This document shows positions 54,350-62,547 of a DNA stretch of 64,000 nucleotides, in pieces. Each line of letters begins with the position of its first letter. Within the stretch, counting starts at the first letter, position 1. The stretch comes from Nodularia sp. NIES-3585. GTDB taxonomy: Bacteria > Cyanobacteriota > Cyanobacteriia > Cyanobacteriales > Nostocaceae. The position numbers were made by a program, and so were the translations under genes. Under the pieces are notes generated by a model. That model saw only the letters and a list, made by a program, of their open reading frames with translations, did not search any database and was not told where the DNA came from. The stretch spans positions 4,187,118 to 4,251,117 of the forward strand of contig NZ_BDUB01000001.1 of the NCBI RefSeq assembly GCF_002218065.1, written 5' to 3'.

Positions 54350-55702
54350 TCAATCAGGAAGCACTTTTTTTAATGTGGCGGTGAAGTCGGGGTAGGAAAT
54401 GGCTGCTGCTTCTGCACGGTGAATGGTGGTGATTCCAGTGGATACTAGAGATGCGATCGCTAGACTCATGGCAATGCGATGATCTGTATGGCTATCGACA
54501 TCAGTACCTACTAAAGGCGTACCGCCAGTAATTTCCATACCGTCGGGTAATTCACTCACCTTTGCTCCCATTTTATTGAGTTGCTGCGCCATCACGGTAA
54601 TGCGATCGCTTTCTTTAACTCGCAATTCCGCTGCATCCCGAATCACCGTTGTACCTTCGGCAAATACAGCCGCTACGGCTAAAATGGGAATCTCATCAAT
54701 CATTCTGGGAATGATCTCCCCAGCAATGGTGCAGCTTTTTAACCGACTAGAACGCACTCTGATATCCGCGACTGGTTCCCCAGCTACTTCGCGCTGATTT
54801 TCTAGTTGAATATCCGCTCCCATGAGTTCTAAAGCTTCTAATATTCCAGTGCGGGTGGGATTAACACCAACATTTTCCACGACCAATTCCGAACCGGGAA
54901 CAATCGCCCCAGCTACTAACCAAAAGGCGGCTGAACTGATATCCCCAGGAACAATGACTTTTTGTCCCCGCAGTTGCGCCGGTCCAATGACGGTGACGCT
55001 ATTGGTGTCTGGATCAATACTGAGTTCTGCACCAAAAGCCCGTAACATTCGTTCGCTGTGGTCGCGAGAAAGGGCGGGTTCGGTGACGGTGGTTTTTCCG
55101 GCTGTTAATAAACCCGCAAGTAATATACAGGATTTAACTTGGGCGGAAGCGATGGGGGAATGGTAATGAGTCGGTTTGAGGGCTTGGCCTTGAATTGCTA
55201 AGGGTGCTAAAGAATTACCCTTACGTCCCCAAATTTCGGCTCCCATTTGTTGCAAAGGTTGAACTACACGGGACATAGGACGCGATCGCAAAGAACTATC
55301 CCCTGTGACCGTAAAAAACCGCCCTGGATGAGAAGCCAAAAGCCCTAACATCAGTCTAAGTGTAGTGCCAGAGTTGCCAGCATTCAACACATCCACTGGT
55401 TCTTGCAATTGTCCCAAACCAATACCCTGAACCTTGACTAATTCGGTGTTCAGTTCCGAAATTTGCGCCCCCATAGCTTGAAAACAGCTAGCAGTGCTGC
55501 GGGGGTCTTCGCCTAAAAGCAGCCCTTGGATCTCCGTTTCACCTTCAGCGATCGCACCTAACATTAAAGCCCGATGTGATATTGATTTATCACCTGGGAC
55601 ACGGATACAACCCTGTAAAGACAGCCCAGCGGAGGGTCGCTGGATAATTAACTTCTGAGAAAGGTCTTTTTGAGTTTCTACAGTTATGACAGAAGCCGAC
55701 AT
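54350..55702 (-). CDS. aroA: 3-phosphoshikimate 1-carboxyvinyltransferase (EPSP synthase)
   Basis: 450 residues. Joins shikimate-3-phosphate and PEP in aromatic amino acid synthesis. Motifs: [16 protein letters not shown] (substrate), [57 protein letters not shown] and KESDRI. The RPMxR pattern and NSGTT loop are those of the less glyphosate-sensitive class II-like enzymes, an inference from motif only. It reads against the GST gene, and the convergent gap holds a repeat array. Confidence 0.95.
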   Translation of the reverse strand: MSASVITVETQKDLSQKLIIQRPSAGLSLQGCIRVPGDKSISHRALMLGAIAEGETEIQGLLLGEDPRSTASCFQAMGAQISELNTELVKVQGIGLGQLQEPVDVLNAGNSGTTLRLMLGLLASHPGRFFTVTGDSSLRSRPMSRVVQPLQQMGAEIWGRKGNSLAPLAIQGQALKPTHYHSPIASAQVKSCILLAGLLTAGKTTVTEPALSRDHSERMLRAFGAELSIDPDTNSVTVIGPAQLRGQKVIVPGDISSAAFWLVAGAIVPGSELVVENVGVNPTRTGILEALELMGADIQLENQREVAGEPVADIRVRSSRLKSCTIAGEIIPRMIDEIPILAVAAVFAEGTTVIRDAAELRVKESDRITVMAQQLNKMGAKVSELPDGMEITGGTPLVGTDVDSHTDHRIAMSLAIASLVSTGITTIHRAEAAAISYPDFTATLKKVLPD

Positions 55703-56113
55703 GAGGTTACCTGGCTCTTAGATACACCGGAACACCGGAAGTTAGCCACGAGTGGACACTTCCTGCCTTGTATCCTATCGCTTTTTGTTCGCGGAAATTT
55801 GCCAAAATCGACCAATGTATATGATTAATGTGGGCTTAATACTTCTTTACTTTGCCAAGATCACTCTCAGGGGTCTTGTGTTTCTTGCAACTGTTACTGG
55901 ATAATTTCGCGAAAAAAGTTTTATTTATAGCACCAGAGAAAGTGTTTAAATTTATAATCTTTTATTTATTTTTAGGTTGATTTATTGGGCTTACCAAATC
56001 AGCATGATCAGTTAATATTAAGGATGTTTGACCATTTACTGGCTGCTCCTGACTGTTAAAGATACTGGTGTTAATTTAACTTTGTTCCATAGCTTTTAGC
56101 CCCTATCGCTCCC
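55703..56113. other. Intergenic region upstream of aroA and of the 56.1-kb gene
   Basis: 411 bp between divergent genes; AT-rich. A 29-codon hydrophobic frame (from about 55815) is present but has no ribosome-binding site or known family. Both promoters should be here. Confidence 0.5.
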
Positions 56114-56626
56114 ATGCTGACCCATCACCGCAAACCCGTATGTTTATCACTTATTTCCACTGACCTGCCATTCTGGTCTGTTGTTGAGACTGCGGGGACA
56201 CTGTATCAAAAAGATACTAATAGATTTCATTTACTGTTGACAGCACCGCCCCTAATTACTTGTGAACTGGCAAGTTCCCGGAATTCAGAAGAGATTATTC
56301 CGGAAAATCAGAGCAATTCTCCAGCCTCCAGCAGTCCCCGAATTCTGTGGGTGGAGATTTCCCCCTACCGAGTAATTATGACCATGCAAGGTAATGGTCA
56401 AGTTAGCTATCGCCATTTCTGGGAACAAGGCGTTTATGGTGTGAGCCGTTATTGGTTACCCGCTGAGTCATTGAAACCTCATAATCCCATTCGTTTACGA
56501 AATTTCACAAAAACTCTGTCACTGAACGGACACCACTTACCAGAGCATTTGCGGGTGGAATACGAATTATGGGCAGATAAAGTCCAGATGGGAAGCTACA
56601 TCCTCAATCTGGAAATTAAACACTAA
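56114..56626 (+). CDS. Conserved-looking protein of unknown function
   Basis: 170 residues, soluble, no signal peptide. It has an N-terminal beta-rich part (PVCLSLISTDLPFWSVVETAG), a Ser/Asn-rich loop (about 55-72) and a C-terminal part with Trp/Tyr-rich strands (LWVEISPYRVIMTMQGNGQVSYRHF in part; YELWADKVQMGSYILNLEI). I do not recognise the family. The start is ATG 56114. It is followed by a heptanucleotide array and the convergent peroxiredoxin-like gene. Confidence 0.6.
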   Translation: MLTHHRKPVCLSLISTDLPFWSVVETAGTLYQKDTNRFHLLLTAPPLITCELASSRNSEEIIPENQSNSPASSSPRILWVEISPYRVIMTMQGNGQVSYRHFWEQGVYGVSRYWLPAESLKPHNPIRLRNFTKTLSLNGHHLPEHLRVEYELWADKVQMGSYILNLEIKH

Positions 56627-56644
56627 CGCCGCCGCTACGCGGAA

Positions 56645-56679
56645 GTCAAAAGTCAAAAGTCAAAAGTCAAAAGTCAAAA
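56645..56679. repeat. Heptanucleotide tandem repeat (gtcaaaa)5
   Basis: Five perfect 7-bp units. Same unit and flank (cggaa) as at 54190-54217. Confidence 0.9.
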
Positions 56680-56702
56680 ATAAGTTTTTGACTTGGATAT
56701 GA

Positions 56703-57284
56703 TTAACCGAAATAACTGGGTTCGTTACCTGGTTTCCACTTAATATTGCAACCAATACTGGGCTGTTGTTCACTGGTAACGGGTTTATCTGCCAATACGG
56801 AGGCGATCGCAGCGCGTAAATCTGCCCCTGTTACAGGTTTACCATTGCTAGGACGGCTATCATCCAGTTGTCCCCGATAAGCTAGTTTACGTTCTGCGTC
56901 AAATATAAAAAAATCAGGTGTGCAAGCTGCTGTATAAGCTTTTGCTGTTTCTTGAGTTTCGTCGTAACACAAGGGAAACTTAAAATCAAGTTCTGCCGCC
57001 ATTGCTTTTAAAGACTCTGGCGCATCATCTGGATATTTTTCGGCATCATTGGCGCTAATGGCCAAAATCCCTAAATCACTGGAGAGGTAATCTTTTCCTA
57101 GACGCGCTAATTCTGTTTGGATATGTTTGACAAATGGGCAGTGCTGACAAATGAACATGACCAATAATGCTTTTTGGTCAGCAAAAGTGGCAAGGGAAAT
57201 TATTTTTCCAGATACCACTTCTGGTAGATGAAAATCTGGTGCTTGCGTGCCTAATGGCAACATTGTAGATGCAGTTAAAGCCAT
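56703..57284 (-). CDS. Thioredoxin-fold peroxiredoxin-like protein (AhpC/TSA)
   Basis: 193 residues. It starts with the AhpC/TSA pattern LGTQAPDFHLPEVVSGK, has the redox motif CQHCPFVKH (CxxC) and the cis-Pro region CTPDFFIFDAERKLAYRG. Related cyanobacterial proteins act as thiol-dependent peroxide or disulfide reductants. It has no signal peptide, so it is cytosolic. A shared palindromic terminator separates it from the HLIP gene upstream. Confidence 0.88.
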   Translation of the reverse strand: MALTASTMLPLGTQAPDFHLPEVVSGKIISLATFADQKALLVMFICQHCPFVKHIQTELARLGKDYLSSDLGILAISANDAEKYPDDAPESLKAMAAELDFKFPLCYDETQETAKAYTAACTPDFFIFDAERKLAYRGQLDDSRPSNGKPVTGADLRAAIASVLADKPVTSEQQPSIGCNIKWKPGNEPSYFG

Positions 57285-57366
57285 AGTTTACCCTGATCCT
57301 TTGCTCTCAAAACGGCTCTTGCTATCAATTACTGTCAAAATAACATGAAATTCTGCATAAAATTAA

Positions 57367-57386
57367 AGACGGGAAAATTCCCGTCT
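57367..57386. terminator. Terminator of the HLIP gene
   Basis: agacgggaa and ttcccgtct form a 9-bp stem 45-64 nt downstream of the HLIP stop on the minus strand, followed in that direction by tttaatttt. Confidence 0.7.
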
Positions 57387-57430
57387 CTATATTTGTTAAA
57401 TATTAAATATTAAATTGTCAAGATTAATTT

Positions 57431-57646
57431 TTACAGGCTAGCCAAAAGGCCGATGATGCCGTGTCCTGTGAATACTTCTAATGCTATCAGAGACACAAAA
57501 CCAATCATTGCTAAACGACCGTTGAGTAATTCGGCGTAGGGAGTGAACCCGGTGCGATCGCCTTGCTCGTCTACATAAACCTTTGGTTCTATTGCAAAGT
57601 TGTTCATTAGACCTTGGTCATCAACAATAGCTGTATTGGTACGCAT
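57431..57646 (-). CDS. High-light-inducible protein (HLIP/Scp)
   Basis: 71 residues with one chlorophyll-binding membrane helix containing the HLIP motif [21 protein letters not shown] (ExxNGRxAMIGF; given as two parts, [13 protein letters not shown] and VSLIALEV). HLIPs bind chlorophyll and carotenoid in the thylakoid and protect photosystem II assembly and chlorophyll recycling under excess light. An HLR1-like RpaB site lies just upstream (57671-57688), consistent with light-stress control. Confidence 0.93.
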   Translation of the reverse strand: MRTNTAIVDDQGLMNNFAIEPKVYVDEQGDRTGFTPYAELLNGRLAMIGFVSLIALEVFTGHGIIGLLASL

Positions 57647-57670
57647 GTGGTTTTTCCTGTGTTCTGTGTG

Positions 57671-57688
57671 TATGTAAACAACTGTAAC
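57671..57688 (-). promoter_or_regulatory. HLR1-like RpaB-binding site upstream of HLIP
   Basis: On the minus strand GTTACAGTTGTTTACATA contains two (G/T)TTACA half-sites separated by 4 nt, as in the HLR1 consensus, with one mismatch in the W positions. It lies 25-42 nt before the HLIP start codon. Confidence 0.6.
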
Positions 57689-57898
57689 AAACTTATTAAT
57701 TTTTGTAAAGTATCTGAGTCAACTTTTTGAAGATGAATTGAATAATGGGCAAATCTGCTTTTCGACTTGAGGGTGTTTTTCTCCCTTGTCCCTAGCAACC
57801 AAAGGGTTTGGAGGTTTTATGCGCTCCGCGCTCCTGAACGAGATATCATAGTGAATCTGGTTCACCAAGACGTTTCACCAACAGGTTGCAATTTATCA

Positions 57899-59254
57899 AT
57901 GCATCGATTCCGAGTAGAGGTTATTGCCAAAACACCAAACCCGCAGCAAGTGGTTTATGCTGCGATGCACCAAGACTATAGCGATGGCTTTGTTTATGAT
58001 GAGCGCGATTCTTGGCCTTCCGAGTCACAATGCGGCGAAATTATTGTCAGGCGACTTTTGGCAGGCGATCGCGGACACTATGGCTGCTTAGAGCATCCCC
58101 AAATTGTTTTCAACTGTGGTTATTTTCCCCACAGTGTGATGCAGCAGGCTCGTACACATCGGGTGGGTGTATCATTTGATGTACAATGCTTGTCGGCGGA
58201 TACTGAAATTACTTTTGTTAACGGTGAGGGTGACACTAACGAGAAGCTCAAAAAAACAATTGGAGAATTATACGACACCTGGACTAACGGAGAAAAAGCA
58301 ATCCGTCAAAGATCGATTCGGGGTAGGAATGGAGAAGCACCTGGTCAATATCGGCGCGATTGTAAACAACGTATTCGCAAAATGCCCTTGCGAGTTCTGA
58401 ACGAAGAAACTGGCTTATTTGAAGTTGGGCATATTAAAGATGTAATGTGCAGTGGTCTTCAGCCTGTCTATCGAGTTACTTTGGAGGATGGAAAAACTTT
58501 AGACTGCACCGTTAATCATCGTCTATTTACGTCAGAAGGCTGGCAAAAAATGGGTGACGCAGTTGGTTTAGTCACTAATACTGATGGTACTGTCATCAAA
58601 ATGACTAAGCCATCCTACTTGATGTGTAATGGTATAGCAGTATTAGGTAAAGAGCTGTACAGAAAATCTTATGATCCAATACTAGATACACAAAAAAAAT
58701 TGCAGTCACATCCAGTCAAGGTTAAGAGTGTGGAATACCTTGGACAACAAATGACTTACGACTTAGAAGTAGAAGGTTCCTGGCATAATTTTGTTGCTAA
58801 TGGAATTGTAGTTCATAACTCCTTCCGTTACACGGGAAACCAATTTATTGATGTAGTAGAAGGTAAAAAAGATATAGAAGATGTCTTTTACCTGCGTCCC
58901 GTTGGTTATTATGCTGATAGACAAGGTAAAAAATATCATTATTCACCAGAACAACGAGCCGCAGATTTAGCATGGTGTCTGGAAGCAGCCAAGCGTTACA
59001 AAGCTGATTTTGAGAGGGGAATGTCTGAGGAACACGCAAGAGGTAAAGTACCTTTTGACTATCGCCAACATTTTGTCGTCAGTTTCAATTTAAGGTCTTT
59101 CATGCACTTTTGTGACATGAGAAATAAGAAAGATGCTCAACTGGAAATTCAACAGTTGTGTGAAATGATGTGGCCTCATTTTGCCGATTGGACACCTGCG
59201 ATCGCACAATGGTATGAGAAGCAGCGTCAAGGTAAGGCGCGGTTAGCTCCCTAA
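57899..59254 (+). CDS. thyX: Flavin-dependent thymidylate synthase ThyX with intein
   Basis: 451 residues from ATG 57899, of which 240 are ThyX. ThyX makes dTMP from dUMP with FAD, NADPH and methylene-THF. The start is FRVEVIAKTPNPQQVVYAAM; the signature is RTHRVGVSFDVQ, interrupted by the intein, then SFRYTG, and the C-terminal RQHFVVSFNLRSFMHFCDMR (20 residues) completes the flavin/dUMP site. Spliced, the exteins give a normal-length ThyX. Splicing is therefore needed for activity. The frame is open upstream to 57767 but not conserved. Part of the 3' end is duplicated downstream. Confidence 0.93.
   Translation: MHRFRVEVIAKTPNPQQVVYAAMHQDYSDGFVYDERDSWPSESQCGEIIVRRLLAGDRGHYGCLEHPQIVFNCGYFPHSVMQQARTHRVGVSFDVQCLSADTEITFVNGEGDTNEKLKKTIGELYDTWTNGEKAIRQRSIRGRNGEAPGQYRRDCKQRIRKMPLRVLNEETGLFEVGHIKDVMCSGLQPVYRVTLEDGKTLDCTVNHRLFTSEGWQKMGDAVGLVTNTDGTVIKMTKPSYLMCNGIAVLGKELYRKSYDPILDTQKKLQSHPVKVKSVEYLGQQMTYDLEVEGSWHNFVANGIVVHNSFRYTGNQFIDVVEGKKDIEDVFYLRPVGYYADRQGKKYHYSPEQRAADLAWCLEAAKRYKADFERGMSEEHARGKVPFDYRQHFVVSFNLRSFMHFCDMRNKKDAQLEIQQLCEMMWPHFADWTPAIAQWYEKQRQGKARLAP
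58187..58819 (+). other. ThyX mini-intein (211 residues)
   Basis: Begins with Cys1 (CLSADTEI, block A) at codon 58187 and ends with His210-Asn211 (VVHN, block G) at 58819, followed by Ser+1. Block B has T108-V-N-H111 (TxxH) and block F has YDLEVEGSWHNFVANG with Asp192 and His200. All splicing residues are present. No LAGLIDADG or HNH endonuclease motif is seen in the ~60-residue linker regions, so it is a mini-intein that cannot home by itself. Confidence 0.93.
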
Positions 59255-59340
59255 AATATTAATATTTTTAAACGCAGAGGGGCGCTAAGGTCACGCAAAG
59301 GTTCGCAGAGTTTTGTTCATCCCTCTGTTCCTTGGCGTTC
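59181..59340 (+). repeat. Direct repeat, original copy (thyX 3' end and flank)
   Basis: About 160 bp spanning the last 24 codons of thyX, its stop and the following gcagaggggcgctaa repeat. It recurs 216 bp on at 59397-59556 with about a dozen differences, mostly at the far end. Confidence 0.85.
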
Positions 59341-59396
59341 TTGGCTTCTTGGCGGTTCGATAATCAACTCCATATTTATGTATTACTACCTTCATA

Positions 59397-59556
59397 TTGC
59401 CGATTGGACACCCGCGATCGCACAATGGTATGAGAAGCAGCGTCAAGGTAAGGCGAGGTTAGCTCCCTAAAATATTAATATTTTTAAACGCAGAGGGGCG
59501 CTAACGTAACGCAAAGGTTCGCAGAGTTTTGATTATTCCTCTGTTTCTTGGCGTTC
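59397..59556 (+). repeat. Direct repeat, duplicated thyX tail
   Basis: The thyX-tail portion (encoding DWTPAIAQWYEKQRQGKARLAP-like residues, given here only as DWTPAIAQWYEK) is kept nearly intact, including the stop, but has no gene in front of it. The remaining parts of the 59255-59604 gap are dispersed repeats and a GC-rich palindrome scrap near 59570. Confidence 0.85.
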
Positions 59557-59604
59557 TACAGCCCTTGCGGGCATCGCTACGCGCACGCTACGCGAACGAT
59601 AATC

Positions 59605-62412
59605 TTATTTCCCTTTCAACAAGGCTACAGGGAAGTGTTGGAGTGCATCACCAATTAACATGATTTTATCAGTATTGAGCATTTGACCAGTAATGGTATC
59701 TTGCCAAACTGAAGGCGCTGCTGGTGGTAAGTCAATATATGTATTATCCCAGACTTCCTGGTTGAGGGGATATTCTCCAGGTTGAATTAAGCTGGTGAAA
59801 AATCGGGGTGCAATGGTAATCATTGTCTGATGATTATAAATCCTGGCAAAGGCAATGATATGATTTGCAAACTTTCCTCTAGCTTCTAAAGGTAAATAGC
59901 TCCCTTGCTGAAAAACTGTTAAATTTTCTCTTCTCGTTTTTAAAGCTTGGGCAATGAGAAACATCTTTATTCTACCATCTTCTTTAGTTGCTAATAATTT
60001 ATTTATTAATTTTAAAATATCAGTTTGGGCTTGTTGTTTAATGGCTTTGAGATGAGACTGGCGTAGTTCAAAATCAACGGGACGACGATTATCAGGGTCA
60101 ACCATACTCAAATCCCAAAGTTCAGTTCCTTGATAAAGGTCTGGAACTCCAGGAGAGGTGATTTTTAGCAAAGTCTGAGATAAAGAGTTAAAAATACCAT
60201 AGTATGCTATCCGTTTCTGAAAAGGTAAAAATTTGTCCAGCAATTGATTGGTTTTTGAAGGTTCTAAGACTGCTGAAACAAACTTCTTCAACGCATTTTC
60301 ATAGGTTTCATTAGGTCGCAGCCATGCTGTGTAAACTTTAGCTTCTCTAGCAGCTTTGAGGACATAATCTTGAATGCGTTGGTAAAAGTTATTGTACTCA
60401 CTTTCAAAGAATGGAAATGCCCCAATTAACATCTGATAAAATTGATATTCGTCATTCCTATCTGGCATAAGTAAACTTTTATTTACACTGGTTTTATGAT
60501 CACGATTAATTTCACAAAATGCGTAAACTTGTGTTTTCCACTCTTCGGGAATTTCTGACAAAACATTTAATCTGGCGCGGATATCTTCACCACGTTTAGT
60601 ATCATGGGTGGAAGTAGCATTCATTGAGTGTAACCAACGGTTTTGTCTTTGTTGATTAAAGTTGTGAAAATCGGGAATACTCACACCAAAGTTATCAGGA
60701 TTTCCCCCAACTTCGTTTAAGGAAATAAAGCGGTTATAAACGTATAAAGCTGTATCTTCAACTCCTTTAGCCATTAAGGGACCAGTATATTGCTGTAGTC
60801 GCATGACAAAATAAAGCCATTGCTCTTGATGATTTGGTGTGAGAGAATTTTCATATTCGAGTAACAACAGTTTTTCAATGAAAGTTAATTCATGATGTAG
60901 TAAAGGAAGATTTGATTTTGCTTGTTGAATTACATCTTGAATATATCGACGGTCTGCTGGTAATATACCTTCTGGATTCGTGTAAGTCCGATAAATAGGA
61001 AAGAGAGTCAAGACTTCTGCGATCGCGCGTTTTAAGCCATTAATGGTAAAATCATTACCGTAACGATGTTTACTCGCTATTTTCTTTAAAATATAAGTTA
61101 AATTATCAATATCTCCAGCTAAAGTTCTTTCTAAAATTAAATGCTTTTTATCAATAGCTAGTTGTGCATAAGGTGTTCTAAAACCTGTAACACTCCAGTA
61201 GATTTGAGTAAAAGCTTCTTGGCTGGTAGTTTGACAAAAGCTACCATTAAGATAATTCAAAAAATCATAACCTGTCGTACCCTGAATTGACCAGTGCTTA
61301 GGTAAATCTTCGCCTGATTCCAAAATTTTTTCAACGGTAATATATGTATTATCTATTTTGGCTTTTAATCTTTGTAAATATTGACTTGGGTCATAAAGTC
61401 CATCAATATGGTCAATTCGTAAACCAGTAATTTGATTTTCTTGTACCAACTTGCTAATCAAAGCATGGCTATTTTGAAAAACCTGATAATCTTCGATATT
61501 CACAGATATTAATTCATTGACTGTGAAAAATCTTCTGTAATTAATCTCCTCTGCGCCTACTTTCCAAAAAGCCAAGCGAAAAAACTGTTCAGAAAGTAAA
61601 CTATCTAAAAGATTAAAGCTTTCTGGGTTACCTTGTTCACCATTAAATATTTGTAGATTTCCGTCAATAAATGTTTGTAATTCTGTATGATCTGTATAAA
61701 GTTCCCACAACAATCCTTTGACAAAATCTATTTGGTCTTGTCTCTCTTTTGGGGTAGAATCGCTGGGTATATGTTTGAGCATATAAAGGATACCGAGTAA
61801 TCTCACAAATATGGGATTATTTCTCCCTAATATTTGAGATAATTTGCCTATATTCTGATTGAGAAATATAGCGTAAGATTCCAATTTTAGAGGAAATCTG
61901 AAATCATAATAATTCACACTCAAGCCATTTTGATCATATTTGAGTTGAATTTCTCCGTTTTCTAAGGAATCACCGTAAAAGTTACCCAGCAAAGGTGCTA
62001 AAATTGGTTCTTGGCTATCACTAATACCATTATTTATGGGAGAATTCCAGGTAATGTCAAAGTAGTTAGCATGAATGGAATTAACACCATTTTCTAGCAC
62101 ATTCATCAGATATTGATTTTGGCTAGCATAAGCCATATGGTTAGGAACAATATCTTGCAGCCAACCCATATTATGCTTTTTTAACTCTTCAGTTAAAACT
62201 GTAAAATCTTCTTGTGTTCCTAATTCGGGATTTAATTGATTGGGATCAACTATATCATAACCGTGGGTGCTATTTGGTTTCGCTTTAAATATTGGTGATG
62301 CGTAAAGGTCGGAAATGCCTAATTCATTCAGATAATTGATGATTTTTTTGGCTGAGTTAAAATCAAATTGGGCATTAAATTGAATGCGATAAGTTGCTGT
62401 GGGTATTCGCAT
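59605..62412 (-). CDS. treY: Malto-oligosyltrehalose synthase TreY
   Basis: 935 residues, GH13 family. TreY converts the reducing end of malto-oligosaccharides to a trehalose unit, which TreZ then releases. Features: PTATYRIQFNAQFDFNSAKK and LGISDLYASPIFKAKPNSTHGYD at the N-terminus (in part), VPNHMAY, LRIDHIDGLYDP with the nucleophile Asp, VEKILESGE with the acid/base Glu, and NATSTHDTKRGEDIRARL. Length is slightly above the usual ~920. It lies downstream of treZ on the same strand, 135 nt apart. Confidence 0.95.
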   Translation of the reverse strand: MRIPTATYRIQFNAQFDFNSAKKIINYLNELGISDLYASPIFKAKPNSTHGYDIVDPNQLNPELGTQEDFTVLTEELKKHNMGWLQDIVPNHMAYASQNQYLMNVLENGVNSIHANYFDITWNSPINNGISDSQEPILAPLLGNFYGDSLENGEIQLKYDQNGLSVNYYDFRFPLKLESYAIFLNQNIGKLSQILGRNNPIFVRLLGILYMLKHIPSDSTPKERQDQIDFVKGLLWELYTDHTELQTFIDGNLQIFNGEQGNPESFNLLDSLLSEQFFRLAFWKVGAEEINYRRFFTVNELISVNIEDYQVFQNSHALISKLVQENQITGLRIDHIDGLYDPSQYLQRLKAKIDNTYITVEKILESGEDLPKHWSIQGTTGYDFLNYLNGSFCQTTSQEAFTQIYWSVTGFRTPYAQLAIDKKHLILERTLAGDIDNLTYILKKIASKHRYGNDFTINGLKRAIAEVLTLFPIYRTYTNPEGILPADRRYIQDVIQQAKSNLPLLHHELTFIEKLLLLEYENSLTPNHQEQWLYFVMRLQQYTGPLMAKGVEDTALYVYNRFISLNEVGGNPDNFGVSIPDFHNFNQQRQNRWLHSMNATSTHDTKRGEDIRARLNVLSEIPEEWKTQVYAFCEINRDHKTSVNKSLLMPDRNDEYQFYQMLIGAFPFFESEYNNFYQRIQDYVLKAAREAKVYTAWLRPNETYENALKKFVSAVLEPSKTNQLLDKFLPFQKRIAYYGIFNSLSQTLLKITSPGVPDLYQGTELWDLSMVDPDNRRPVDFELRQSHLKAIKQQAQTDILKLINKLLATKEDGRIKMFLIAQALKTRRENLTVFQQGSYLPLEARGKFANHIIAFARIYNHQTMITIAPRFFTSLIQPGEYPLNQEVWDNTYIDLPPAAPSVWQDTITGQMLNTDKIMLIGDALQHFPVALLKGK

Positions 62413-62547
62413 AGGAAACTAACTCCTTTTTTATCGTATACCGCAGAGGCGCAGAGTTCACAGAGAAGAGAGAATATGGATTTGTTTCGCGCAAAGGTAC
62501 AAAGAAAAATAAAGGTAATTTTGGCATTTCATATTCTGATTCAGCTT

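Noticed and set aside
55815-55904. 29-codon hydrophobic frame as a small photosystem or cytochrome subunit
   Set aside because: It matches no psb/pet/psa peptide I know and has no ribosome-binding site; likely chance.
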